From: Anisus vortex
Taxonomy: Eukaryota; Mollusca; Gastropoda; Planorbidae
Assembly (NCBI GenBank): GCA_949126835.1
Contig: OX421497.1
Coordinates: forward strand, 2,348,271 to 2,412,270
Reading direction: 5' to 3'
Length of the DNA: 64,000 nucleotides
Each line of letters begins with the position of its first letter. The stretch's first letter is position 1. Below, in pieces: positions 10,720 through 19,838 of this stretch. Both the position numbers and the translations under genes were made by a program. The notes beneath the pieces were generated by a model. The model worked only from the letters and a program-made list of their open reading frames with translations. It made no database searches and was not told where the DNA came from.

Positions 10720-11597
10720 TAGTGCAAGGGCTACAACTCTGCCATATATTTCTTTCAGATTTTAGATTCTTCAAATTATCCCTATATCTTTTTTTTGTGT
10801 TATTTATTATGTTTTTTTAATTTATAACTCTTGACAAAATTATAATTTTTCTCTTGTAGGAGATTGAAAAAGAAGAGAGCAATGAGTGGTTGTTGACATT
10901 TCAAGAGCTAATCCAAACAATTCTGAAGCATCTGAGAAAAGCATTTTCAATATTCACTTAGTAAAGCCCAATTTGAAGTGACACAGAAGAAAAGCTTTTT
11001 ATCATACATGTAGAGAAAAAGAAATCTCAAAGCTGAAACTTTTTTTTTCTCGAATCTAATTGGTCATTTTGTATGTATTACATCAAACTCATCAGAGAAA
11101 AGGATGTTAAAGATACATTAAGGCATAAACTATTTTCTCTAATTCCAAATGATATTGCAACATATACGAAAAAAAGAAAAAATCCGTAAACATTTTTATC
11201 GCAGCTATAAATATGCCATTCTATCACCAAGCTATTAAAAAAGCTGTTTAAATTATTTTTTTGCTTATATTTCAAGTGACTACAATGCCAGAAATATAGC
11301 AGTCAATGGTTACGGCAAAACAGAATATATCACTATGAACAAAAGACTATAGTACCGGTATGTTACAAGTATATTAAACTATTCCATGCAACTAAGAAGC
11401 ATTACTATTTCAAGGTTTGGATTTCAATTAGACATAATGTACCATTATTGTCTAATCACTTCAGAACCACAAATAGATTTGTGTTCAGCTTGAAATATTT
11501 CTGCATACGATTAACATAGTAAAGAATTTCATCTGTGCAAAGACTTAAATGTAATTTTTTTAAAAGCATATAAGTGCTATATTTATTATATCAAAGA
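10720..11597 (+). other. 5' region of the second zinc-finger gene, with an exon-like segment
   Basis: A possible exon at 10861-10962 follows the acceptor-like TTGTAG and is open to a TAG. It and the sequence to about 11090 align with the minus-strand region 41600-41840 upstream of the fourth zinc-finger gene, including AAATCTCAAAGCTGAAACTT. Shared upstream sequence supports duplication of whole gene units. Whether the segment is still transcribed cannot be told. Confidence 0.5.
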
Positions 11598-12059
11598 ATG
11601 CATTTACAAGATACCGTCTTTAAATGTTTGATCTGTAATAAGAAATATGTTTTTCTGAGAAATTTAAAAAAGCACTTGTGGAATCATACTGATGAAAAAA
11701 CATATAAAATGTATAGTAAAGAATTTGCTAAAAGTGGAGACTTAAAACAACACCAACAAATACATTCTGGATTAAAGTTAAAGCCATATAAATGTGGCAT
11801 ATGTAGCAAAGAGTTTTATCAAAGTGGAAACTCAAAGGAACACCAAAAAATACATTTTGGATTTAAGCCATATAAATGTTGCCTATGTTGTCAAGAATGT
11901 TCTTGGAGTTTAGACTTAAAAGAACATCAAAGATGCCATGCAGTAGAAGCCCTCTTTCAGTGTTTGATGTGTAATGAGAGATATATTACCTTGAGGATTG
12001 TAAAAAAACACCTGTGGAATCATAGTAATGAAAAACCATATAAATGTGACAAATGCAGT
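11598..12059 (+). CDS. C2H2 zinc-finger gene, 5' half, interrupted by an LTR element
   Basis: The start ATG at 11598 is chosen because MHLQDTVFKCLIC parallels the start of the fourth array (MHSQEITFKCLIC); an ATG-like start 24 bp upstream is also open. Fingers in order are: FKCLICN...HLWNH; a degenerate one lacking both Cys; YKCGIC...HQKIH; YKCCLC...HQRCH; FQCLMCN...HLWNH; and the first quarter of a sixth finger, YKCDKCS. There the LTR element begins. The reading frame resumes at 18900 in phase, and the split codon AGT is duplicated within the CAGT target duplication. The uninterrupted protein would be 466 residues. As found, translation would run into the LTR and stop at 12096-12098. Confidence 0.9.
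12056..12059. other. Target-site duplication CAGT, left copy
   Basis: CAGT at 12056-12059 is repeated at 18896-18899 outside the other LTR. Removing the element and one copy restores an ordinary finger codon order (Cys-Ser-Lys-Glu-Phe). Confidence 0.85.
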
Positions 12060-12735
12060 TGTTACGTCCACAATCCCCTTGTGGCCAGAGCTGTGTAGAT
12101 CTTGCTGATAATTCTCGTTAGTCCTAGGGGAGACTTTAATTATTAGTATTTATGTTTCAGTATTACACGAACTCTTCTTATAGTCCTGGGCACAAATTCA
12201 GTATTTGTATTCCAACATTTCCTTTCTTGTACATTATGGTAGTAGATAAATCTTATAGTAATGTATTCAACACAATAGGATAGTAATTTGACAAGGAAGC
12301 TTCAGTGTAACTGTTGTTGATAGTTTATTTCAGGTGGTATGTTCAATATATACAATATATTTATTATGTACAGTTAGAATAAAATAGTGCAAACACAAAC
12401 GTTCTCAAAGGAACATATTTTGAAACTCTCCGTCTTTCAGACAAAACAAATCATTAAATACTATCCGAGTGGTGCAAGGGATAGACCCATTACCAGTAGG
12501 GGTGAAAATCAAGGTATCATTACAAAACTCATAACAAAAACGATAGGAACTTCCCCTATTAAATAATGAGTCGTTCCCAGACTCTGAGAATTTGAGATCA
12601 ACACAGAATCCCAACATTACCTAGAACCTTTTATTTTCCTACTAAACGTCCTAATATGGTGTGTAGTAAGAAAAGAGAGAGAGAGAGGAATAAACATTGC
12701 GTGTTCCAATTCTTGGAAAAACAATATACATGACA
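12060..12735 (-). repeat. LTR (3' LTR in element sense), 676 bp
   Basis: It runs from TGTTACGTCC to ATACATGACA on the plus strand, TG...CA at its ends. It matches 18217-18895 apart from a missing GTA-type triplet near 12181 and one A/T difference near 12512. Confidence 0.95.
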
Positions 12736-12748
12736 CGCCCCCACCCAA
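12736..12748 (-). promoter_or_regulatory. Polypurine tract of the LTR element
   Basis: On the minus strand TGGGTGGGGGCG lies directly against the 3' LTR, the expected place for the plus-strand primer. Confidence 0.75.
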
Positions 12749-13977
12749 TGAAAGAAATAATGTACCATAATTACCCAAGTAATACTCAACATGGTACATT
12801 TTTCGTACTTAACACTATCGTTTTAACAACCATCAATCAATGGAAGATTATAAGACAATTTAAGCAAACATGGCTCACTGGCACAACTAAATTATAAAAA
12901 GTGTCACTACCCAATGGTAATTGTGATCATAACGTGATGGACAAATATTTCCCCGTTAATATTAATATTAACTAATGTCTCAACAAGTACAAATAATTCA
13001 AAAATATTCTAGTCATTCTTATTTTAACTATGTACAGTTGTGTGGATTTCCACCAAAAATTTGCAAAAAGTCTTAATCTATTTAAACAAATATAACATTG
13101 CTCAAACTCTGTCAATTTTCAACAGTTTACTTCTAATATACAAACCAAAATATAAGTAATACGTAACTCGAATCAAACTATAGGTTACTTCCCCTTTAAA
13201 TTACAGTGTCAACTTGACATTAACATGGTTCATACCTAAGATGATGATACTTCCCCTTTTCTCAAATATGAGGAGAAAATACGCTCTAGTTACGATTACT
13301 ACAGTAATCTCAATATTAAAATGTAATCCACTATTATGCGTTTTTGGCAAATTTGAAAGTTTAATATAAAAGTTTGTTCAGGGTTGAATGAGTGTACACC
13401 TTTAGGTACCTTTGTTTCCCTCCGTTCCTGGATATATGGAATATATATAACCTATACAACATAGTGAATATCCACTAGTTTTTCCCATTCTATTACCATG
13501 ATATAACAATTTAGCAATAGATTTCCAATATTATCTATTAATTTATACCAATTAAGATTAGATCTCTTTCTAAGATAAAAATTGTACATATTATTATTTA
13601 GTTCCATTCATTAACTAAAATAAAACAAGATAATAAATCAAATAGCTCAAAGTTTTCTCACTTAATTGCATGTGATGACAATTACTTTCATCCATCCATA
13701 TCAAGTAAATACGTGCATATATATTTATTGCATCATGCATCAAAATTTAAATGGAATTTCTTGTCCATAATCAAATGAATTTAAAATATATCAGAACATC
13801 AATATTATACATGATTATAAAAATTATTAATACTTTCAAAAGACTTGACTTCTGTATGATACAAGTATTCTATAGGTATTCCATAATCAAAATTCAAACG
13901 AATGATAGGTTATCATGACACATTCTTAATGAATAAGTGAGATGATCTGAAAAAGAAGTATAGGGTTATTCAGTCAA
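12749..13977 (-). other. Non-coding 3' region of the LTR element
   Basis: About 1.2 kb of AT-rich sequence lies between the end of pol and the polypurine tract. No open frame of note; no env-like coding region is visible. Confidence 0.7.
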
Positions 13978-14045
13978 TCATGTAGCACCCGAGATAGAGT
14001 ATCAGCTATGATCTTGTCTCTATCTTGTCGATGATACGGGGAATG
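13978..14045 (-). other. Deletion junction between RT and RNase H
   Basis: In element sense GACAAGAT occurs twice, 13 bases apart. The first copy ends the RT-like frame; the second opens a short frame reading DKIIADTLSRVLHD and a stop, typical of the C-terminal end of gypsy RNase H. This looks like a deletion between short direct repeats. Confidence 0.7.
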
Positions 14046-15016
14046 GGATACCAGTCGGTCTTTGTCAAATTACTTAATTTCCCAAGGTCTCTATAAAACC
14101 GCAGTGTGTGGTCGGCTTTTGGAACCATCACACAGGGTGTAGACCATTTGCTATCACATTTTTCTCCTATGTCATCTTCTAACATATACTTTACATCTAA
14201 TTTAATATGCTCAGGTCTGATGGGGTCAAATGGATGCTGTTTAATAGACCTGGCACCCTCGGTTAACACTACATCGTGCTCTATGACATGTGTCCTACTG
14301 GGAACATTTGTAAACATTGACTTATTTTCATGTACCAGCTCAATAATCTTCTCCTTATCTTCTACCGGAAGATGTTCTAGCCTTGTATCTAAACTCTTAA
14401 GGGCATCTGTATTATTAAGTTTACTTTCTGCAAACTTATATTCTATCCTAGATAAATCCGTCGGGACCCTAGCTAATGAAATCATGGGGACCTCCCGTGG
14501 TTTACTCTTTTCCCTGGAAACATAGGGCTTAAGTAAATTAATATGGCATACCCTCTGTTTTTGTCTCCGGTCAGGAGTCTTTATCAAATAATTGACCTCG
14601 CCAAGCTTTGACTCTATCTCATAGGGTCCACTAAACTTTGCACTTAAAGGCTGATTTTGCAAAGGTAGAAACACAAGAACTTTGTCACCTGGTGCAAAAG
14701 TTCTAGCTGTAGCTTTACGGTCATAGTTCTGTCTCATACGCTCCTGCATCTGTGGAAAATGAATCTTCACATGGTTAAAAGCATGATAAAGCCTTTTTTT
14801 AAATTTATCTACATATGACAAAAGTCCAATCGGTTCACTGTCCGTTAGCCAAGTTTCATGTAGAAGTTTCAACGGACCTCTGACTGAGTGTCCATACACA
14901 AGTTCGAATGGGCTAAACCCCAGGGATTCCTGAGTGGCCTCCCTTGCAGCGAACAGTACATAAGGCACACCCTTATCCCAGTCTTTCTCTTTTTCATAAC
15001 AGTACTTTTTAAGCAT
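14006..15016 (-). CDS. pol: Integrase C-terminus fused to the start of RT (pol fragment)
   Basis: The 336-residue frame begins inside the integrase. Residues to about 190 hold the end of the catalytic region and a GPY/F-type module (FSGPYEI near 130). From about 230 the sequence becomes the N-terminal part of a gypsy reverse transcriptase (VIEHDVVL, STPCVMVPKA, DWYPIPRI), with unusual residues at the normally conserved RFCxDxRxLN position. It stops just after this, before any catalytic YxDD-type motif. A word typical of the end of RNase H (ADTLSRV) follows at once in another frame, so the middle of RT and RNase H is deleted. Confidence 0.85.
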   Translation of the reverse strand: MLKKYCYEKEKDWDKGVPYVLFAAREATQESLGFSPFELVYGHSVRGPLKLLHETWLTDSEPIGLLSYVDKFKKRLYHAFNHVKIHFPQMQERMRQNYDRKATARTFAPGDKVLVFLPLQNQPLSAKFSGPYEIESKLGEVNYLIKTPDRRQKQRVCHINLLKPYVSREKSKPREVPMISLARVPTDLSRIEYKFAESKLNNTDALKSLDTRLEHLPVEDKEKIIELVHENKSMFTNVPSRTHVIEHDVVLTEGARSIKQHPFDPIRPEHIKLDVKYMLEDDIGEKCDSKWSTPCVMVPKADHTLRFYRDLGKLSNLTKTDWYPIPRIIDKIETRS

Positions 15017-15021
15017 CGATT

Positions 15022-17406
15022 TTAATGTCTGATGAAACCTTTCCAGAGCTCCCTGGCTCTCAGGATGATAGGCACTTGATAACCTATGGCTATCCCTAAT
15101 TGTTCCATGACTTGTTTGAAAATGTTCGAAGTAAAGTTAGTCCCCTGGTCGGACTGTACTGTCTTCGGTAGGCCATAACGTGTGAAGAAATTTGTCAGGG
15201 CGTCTACCACCTTCACTGTTGTTATGTTCCGCAACGGAATGGCTTCCGGGAAGCGAGTGGATGAACACATGACTGTGAGCAGGTATTGAAAACCGGCTTT
15301 TGTTTTCGGCAACGGGCCCACGCAATCAATGAGTATATGACTGAATGGTTCGTCGAACGCTGGTATCGGCTGGAGTGGAGCGACAGGAATTCGTTGGTTA
15401 GGACGTCCTACCATTTGGCATACGTGGCAAGTCTTGCAGTATTGTTCGACATCTCTTCTCAGTCCTGGCCAGTAGAAGTAAGGGAGGATACGGTGGTGCG
15501 TTTTTCGGACTCCCATGTGACCAGCGAAAGGAAGATCATGCGCCATACGCAGTATATCTTGACGATAGCACTTAGGTATTACAATCTGGTGAATACTGTC
15601 CCACTCGTTTGTACCTGAGTTGAGCGGTTTCGACTTTCTCATCAACACTTCATCTTTCATGTAGAAACATTCCGCCATTGCATCTGCAGTCTTTTCATCA
15701 ACAGCTTTCATTCTGAGTTGCATTATTACTTCGTCATTCAATTGTTCTTTCACCAATTTCTGCTTTGGTGACAAAATGTTATCGTTCTCGGTTGCATCAC
15801 CAGTTGTTAGTTCAGCAAAGATCGTAGCACTTAAATCGATGTCAGGTGTTTCTGTTATCACTGTTTCATTCGCATGTGTGTCTTCAGAACAGACAAACAC
15901 ATCTTTCGTTGCACTACACGGCGTAGCAGGAGTCTTTACCGACTTCTTTTTCTGCATTGCTCTTGTCAGTGCACATGTTGGGCGTTCATTGGCAGGACGT
16001 AGGTTTTTGTCCTCCGCCATCTTTGTCTCCAACACTTTAACCATGGGCTCGACAGTGACTCTGCCGCCCATAATGTCATTTCCTAATATCATGGAAACGC
16101 CTTTGACGGGTAGTGCGCGCCACACTCCCACTACGATGTTACCTGTAAAAATATCCGACTCGAGTTTTATTCTGTGCAGTGGAGCTTCCACAGCCTCCAT
16201 ACTAGCACCTCTCAGCACAACAGACTCACCGGTACTGGTGGCATCTGTTAACGGCACACTGCCCTCCAGGATCACGCTGACAGCAGAACCCGTGTCACGT
16301 AATATCTGTATTTTCTTCTTGCTGAGTACATCGACTTCTGTCGACACTGTCCCCTCGTAGACAAAGGGTCGAAAATCGGATAGGTCGTCCTCTTCCGGGA
16401 CTTCAGGAACCATCTGTTCCTCACGGCCTTCTGAAAGCATAATAGATTGAGTACAGCTATTCTCTTTTACCTTAGATAGACTGTTCTCAAAAACCATCGA
16501 CTCCACAACTATGGGCGATGCCGGCCGCATTTCTTTTGAGTTTCTTGACCCTGTGTTGCACACTTCTTCTGTCTGCTTGCTATCTTTCTGCACTCTGGCA
16601 CAGTGTAGAATAGCACCTTGCTTCTTGGTAAGGATCCAACAATCTTTCTTCATGTGGCCCTCTTTCTTGCGATTAAAACATACCACCTTTGCTTTATTTA
16701 CATCTGTCTGCTTCCTGAAATGAACTAAGTTACTATTATTATTTACACCACTGTTCTTATTATTGTTTTCACTTGTCTCTTTTGGTTTACTAGCCTCCTT
16801 GGGCTCTGGTTTGTGCACTTTGGGTTTGTCAGCATAATATGGCTTTATGCTGGCGTGAATTATGGCATAGTTATCTGCCAATCTAGCAGCTTCATGCACA
16901 TCTTCAACCCCTCGGTCTGAGATGTGGGTTTTAATATCCACTCGAATACAATCATTGAATTCCTCAAACAATATTAGGTTCTTGAGTTTATCAAACTCAC
17001 TTACATTCTGTGACCTTAGCCACTGTTCTAACATTTTCTCCTTTTGTCTCAAAAAGTCTACATGAGTTTGATCATATGCCTTCTTTCTGTCTCTAAATAG
17101 CTTTCTATATTTTTCTGGTGTCAGGGAATAACTTTTTAGCACCCTATCTTTGATTACTTCATAGTCATTTATTTCTTCGGGTGTTAAACTCAACACTACG
17201 TCCAATGCTTTTCCTTTGTTGAGAGTTGACCTTAACAATAAAGCCATCTTATCATCAGGGAACTGATAATCTACAGCTATCCTCTCAAAAAGCAAAAAGA
17301 AATCTTGAACATCTTCTTCTCTGAATATAGGCAAGTGTTGCTTCATTGCGCTGATATCCATACCATTGCTGTCCCTACGATGGTCAGGTCTGTTCATGCG
17401 TGCCAT
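15022..17406 (-). CDS. gag-pol: Gag-protease-integrase polyprotein (Gmr1-like)
   Basis: 794 codons. Residues about 20-185 are Gag; the helical part near 95-185 resembles a SCAN/Gmr1 capsid region. Residues 243-256 form a CCHC knuckle in which the second Cys is Arg (codon CGC, one transition from TGC). DTGS at 371-374 is the retropepsin active site. Residues about 630-663 hold an integrase HHCC zinc-binding domain. The first two catalytic Asp lie near 694 (ILIDCVG) and 753 (QSDQG). The catalytic Glu region falls in the next frame because of a one-base loss near 15085. The first Met follows an in-frame TAA by three codons, so the frame originally continued from the upstream ORF. The protein would form the capsid, mature the polyprotein and integrate cDNA. 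Confidence 0.9.
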   Translation of the reverse strand: MARMNRPDHRRDSNGMDISAMKQHLPIFREEDVQDFFLLFERIAVDYQFPDDKMALLLRSTLNKGKALDVVLSLTPEEINDYEVIKDRVLKSYSLTPEKYRKLFRDRKKAYDQTHVDFLRQKEKMLEQWLRSQNVSEFDKLKNLILFEEFNDCIRVDIKTHISDRGVEDVHEAARLADNYAIIHASIKPYYADKPKVHKPEPKEASKPKETSENNNKNSGVNNNSNLVHFRKQTDVNKAKVVCFNRKKEGHMKKDCWILTKKQGAILHCARVQKDSKQTEEVCNTGSRNSKEMRPASPIVVESMVFENSLSKVKENSCTQSIMLSEGREEQMVPEVPEEDDLSDFRPFVYEGTVSTEVDVLSKKKIQILRDTGSAVSVILEGSVPLTDATSTGESVVLRGASMEAVEAPLHRIKLESDIFTGNIVVGVWRALPVKGVSMILGNDIMGGRVTVEPMVKVLETKMAEDKNLRPANERPTCALTRAMQKKKSVKTPATPCSATKDVFVCSEDTHANETVITETPDIDLSATIFAELTTGDATENDNILSPKQKLVKEQLNDEVIMQLRMKAVDEKTADAMAECFYMKDEVLMRKSKPLNSGTNEWDSIHQIVIPKCYRQDILRMAHDLPFAGHMGVRKTHHRILPYFYWPGLRRDVEQYCKTCHVCQMVGRPNQRIPVAPLQPIPAFDEPFSHILIDCVGPLPKTKAGFQYLLTVMCSSTRFPEAIPLRNITTVKVVDALTNFFTRYGLPKTVQSDQGTNFTSNIFKQVMEQLGIAIGYQVPIILRARELWKGFIRH

Positions 17407-17415
17407 CTCTATCCT

Positions 17416-17796
17416 TTATCTGCTTTCAATTTCTATCCTAATTCTTTCCAATTCCATTCTCTTCATAGCTAATTGGAATTTTAGGTTTTCACTCAACCCT
17501 TCATCTTCATCATTGTTTGATGATCTAGATGACATATTTCTTACCTCGTCTCCGTGGGCAATTACCTCGCCCCCACTGGGAGCTACATAACCTTCATTGA
17601 TATCGTTCTGTCCCACTTCAACTACACTACCAGTGTTCATGGCATTCTGCCCGTTCAAACATGTCATAATTTCTTTGGTCAAACGATTACGATTAGGTCT
17701 TGCCTGTCCTGCCTCAATCCCAAAGGACTCGGCTAATTCTTTTAGTTCAGCAAATGACATGGCATTAAGTTCCTCACTTGATATATTCGAAGCCAT
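17416..17796 (-). CDS. N-terminal Gag segment with SAP-like motif
   Basis: 126 codons ending in TAA at 17416-17418. Residues about 8-45 (FAELKELAESFGIE, then a basic RPNRNRL stretch) resemble a SAP-type helix-extended-loop-helix. The rest is acidic and Ser/Asn-rich, ending in a Lys/Glu/Arg-rich helix. It is in the same frame as the Gag ORF, separated only by TAA plus three sense codons, so it is either the N-terminus of Gag cut by a point mutation or an ORF read through to Gag. Confidence 0.75.
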   Translation of the reverse strand: MASNISSEELNAMSFAELKELAESFGIEAGQARPNRNRLTKEIMTCLNGQNAMNTGSVVEVGQNDINEGYVAPSGGEVIAHGDEVRNMSSRSSNNDEDEGLSENLKFQLAMKRMELERIRIEIESR

Positions 17797-18047
17797 AGTA
17801 TAGCGTTCAAAATATTTGTTATAGTAGAGTAGTATATATTGTATAATAAAATATAAAGTTCCAATTTACGATTTGTCCAGAAATTTGCACAATATAATAT
17901 TAAACACTTCGTGGAATCTTCACACTTCCCAAGGAATAAAAACGCAAACCAGTTCTCTCCTCTTTTTAAAAAGAATAGTTTCACAGTCCTAGAAAACGAA
18001 ACACAAATATGCCGCTCTCAGTACTACTAATGTCACAAAATATTTAT
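17797..18047 (-). other. Untranslated leader of the LTR element
   Basis: No coding signal. It lies between the leader repeats and the first ATG of the element. Confidence 0.6.
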
Positions 18048-18216
18048 AGGTCAGGAAAAAATATAACTCAAATTTTCCAGACGAGATCAACAAATTTTTT
18101 CCAATCCTAGATCAAGAAAAGTAGAACTCAAATCTACCGAACGAGACTACCAAATCTTGTCAATCCTAGGTCAGGAAAAGTAGAACTCAAATATACCGGG
18201 CGAGACCACCAAATTT
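18048..18216 (-). repeat. Leader tandem repeat next to the 5' LTR, containing PBS-like units
   Basis: Three degenerate units start at 18048, 18109 and 18168 (61, 59 and 49 bp). In element sense each begins TTTGGTGGTCTCG or a variant. The first, TGGTGGTCTCGCCCGG, lies a few bases inside the 5' LTR and fits a primer-binding site complementary to a tRNA 3' end (...ACCACCA). The tRNA could not be identified. Confidence 0.65.
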
Positions 18217-18895
18217 TGTTACGTCCACAATCCCCTTGTGGCCAGAGCTGTGTAGATCTTGCTGATAATTCTCGTTAGTCCTAGGGGAGACTTTAATTAT
18301 TAGTATTTATGTTTCAGTATTACACGAACTCTTCTTATAGTAGTCCTGGGCACAAATTCAGTATTTGTATTCCAACATTTCCTTTCTTGTACATTATGGT
18401 AGTAGATAAATCTTATAGTAATGTATTCAACACAATAGGATAGTAATTTGACAAGGAAGCTTCAGTGTAACTGTTGTTGATAGTTTATTTCAGGTGGTAT
18501 GTTCAATATATACAATATATTTATTATGTACAGTTAGAATAAAATAGTGCAAACACAAACGTTCTCAAAGGAACATATTTTGAAACTCTCCGTCTTTCAG
18601 ACAAAACAAATCATTAAATACTATCCGAGTGGTGCAAGGGATAGACCCATTACCAGTAGGGGTGAAAATCATGGTATCATTACAAAACTCATAACAAAAA
18701 CGATAGGAACTTCCCCTATTAAATAATGAGTCGTTCCCAGACTCTGAGAATTTGAGATCAACACAGAATCCCAACATTACCTAGAACCTTTTATTTTCCT
18801 ACTAAACGTCCTAATATGGTGTGTAGTAAGAAAAGAGAGAGAGAGAGGAATAAACATTGCGTGTTCCAATTCTTGGAAAAACAATATACATGACA
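18217..18895 (-). repeat. LTR (5' LTR in element sense), 679 bp
   Basis: TGTTACGTCC to ATACATGACA on the plus strand, nearly identical to 12060-12735. Confidence 0.95.
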
Positions 18896-19838
18896 CAGTA
18901 AAGAATTTTCTCAAAATGGACATTTAAAAATACACCAAAGAATACACTCAGGATTAAAGCCATACAAATGTGACATATGTAGCAAAGAGTTTTATCAAAG
19001 TGGAAACTTAAAGGAACACCAAAAAATACATTTTGGATTTAAGCCATACAAATGTGGTATATGTAGTAAAGAATTTTATCAAAGTGGAAACTTAAAGGAA
19101 CACAAAAACATACATTTTGGATTTAAGCCATACAAATGTGACAAATGTGGTAAAGAATTTCTGTGGAGTTTTTGCCTAAAAAGACATCAAAGATGCCATG
19201 CTGTAGAAGCCCTCTTTCAATGTTTGATCTGTAATAAGAGATATGCTGCCATGAGGAGTTTAAAAAAACACATGTGGAATCATAGAGATGAAAAACGATA
19301 TAAATGTAACTTGTGTAGTAAAGATTTTTCTAAAAGTGGAGACTTAAGAAAACACCAAAGAATACATTCTGGATTAAAGCCATATAAATGTGACATGTGT
19401 AGTAAAGAATTTTCTCAAAGTGGAAACTTAAAAATACACCAAAGAATACATTCTGGCATTAAACCTTATAAGTGTAACATTTGTAGTCAAGAATTTTCTA
19501 ACAGTGGAGAATTAAAACAACACCATAGAATACATTCTGGATTTAAGCCATATAAATGTGAAATATGTAGTAAAGATTTTTCTCATCAAGGACACTTTAA
19601 AAAACACCAAAAAATACATTCCGGCTTAAAGCCATATAAATGTGACATTTGTAGTAAAGAATTTTCTCAAAGTGAAAACTTAAAAAAGCACCATAGAATA
19701 CATTCCGGGTTAAAGCCATTTAAATGTGAAATATGCAGAAAAGATTTCTCTCAAAGTGAAAGCTTAAAAAAACACCAAAGAATACATTCTGATATTACAT
19801 CATTTGTAGTAAAGAATTATGTCAAAATGGAGAATTAA
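18896..19838 (+). CDS. C2H2 zinc-finger gene, 3' half (continues 11598-12059)
   Basis: The first four bases are the right CAGT target duplication. From 18900 the frame continues the interrupted sixth finger (KEFSQNG...HQRIH), then ten more complete fingers to TAA at 19836-19838. One is the variant FQCLICN...HMWNH, preceded by a finger ending in RCH, so the block seen in the 5' half recurs. The last fingers (KDFSKSG, KEFSQSG, QEFSNSG, KDFSHQG, KEFSQSE, KDFSQSE) are regular, with SGLKP or SGIKP linkers. No stop or frameshift is seen, consistent with recent interruption. Alone, this half has no upstream start except internal ATGs. Confidence 0.9.

Larger units (their letters stand above)
12060..18895 (-). 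mobile_element. Gmr1-like Ty3/gypsy LTR retrotransposon, internally deleted
   Basis: This 6836-bp element lies antisense to the zinc-finger gene. In its own sense it has: LTR; leader with three PBS-like repeats; SAP-like N-terminal ORF; Gag with SCAN-like region and a zinc knuckle; protease; integrase; and the start of a reverse transcriptase. Integrase precedes RT, which is the domain order of the Gmr1-like group and unlike ordinary gypsy. Lesions are an in-frame stop (17416-17418), a -1 frameshift (near 15085), a Cys-to-Arg change in the zinc knuckle, and loss of nearly all RT and RNase H. The LTRs differ by only one substitution and one 3-bp indel as read by eye, so insertion was recent and probably depended on proteins supplied in trans. 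Confidence 0.9.

Noticed and set aside
12405..12617. 70-codon frame MLGFCVDLKF, repeated at 18565-18777
   Set aside because: It lies in both LTRs on the element strand; it is duplicated because the LTR is, and shows no domain.
15776..16360. 194-codon plus-strand open frame
   Set aside because: It lies antisense within the Gag-protease ORF of the LTR element and has no domain; a shadow frame.
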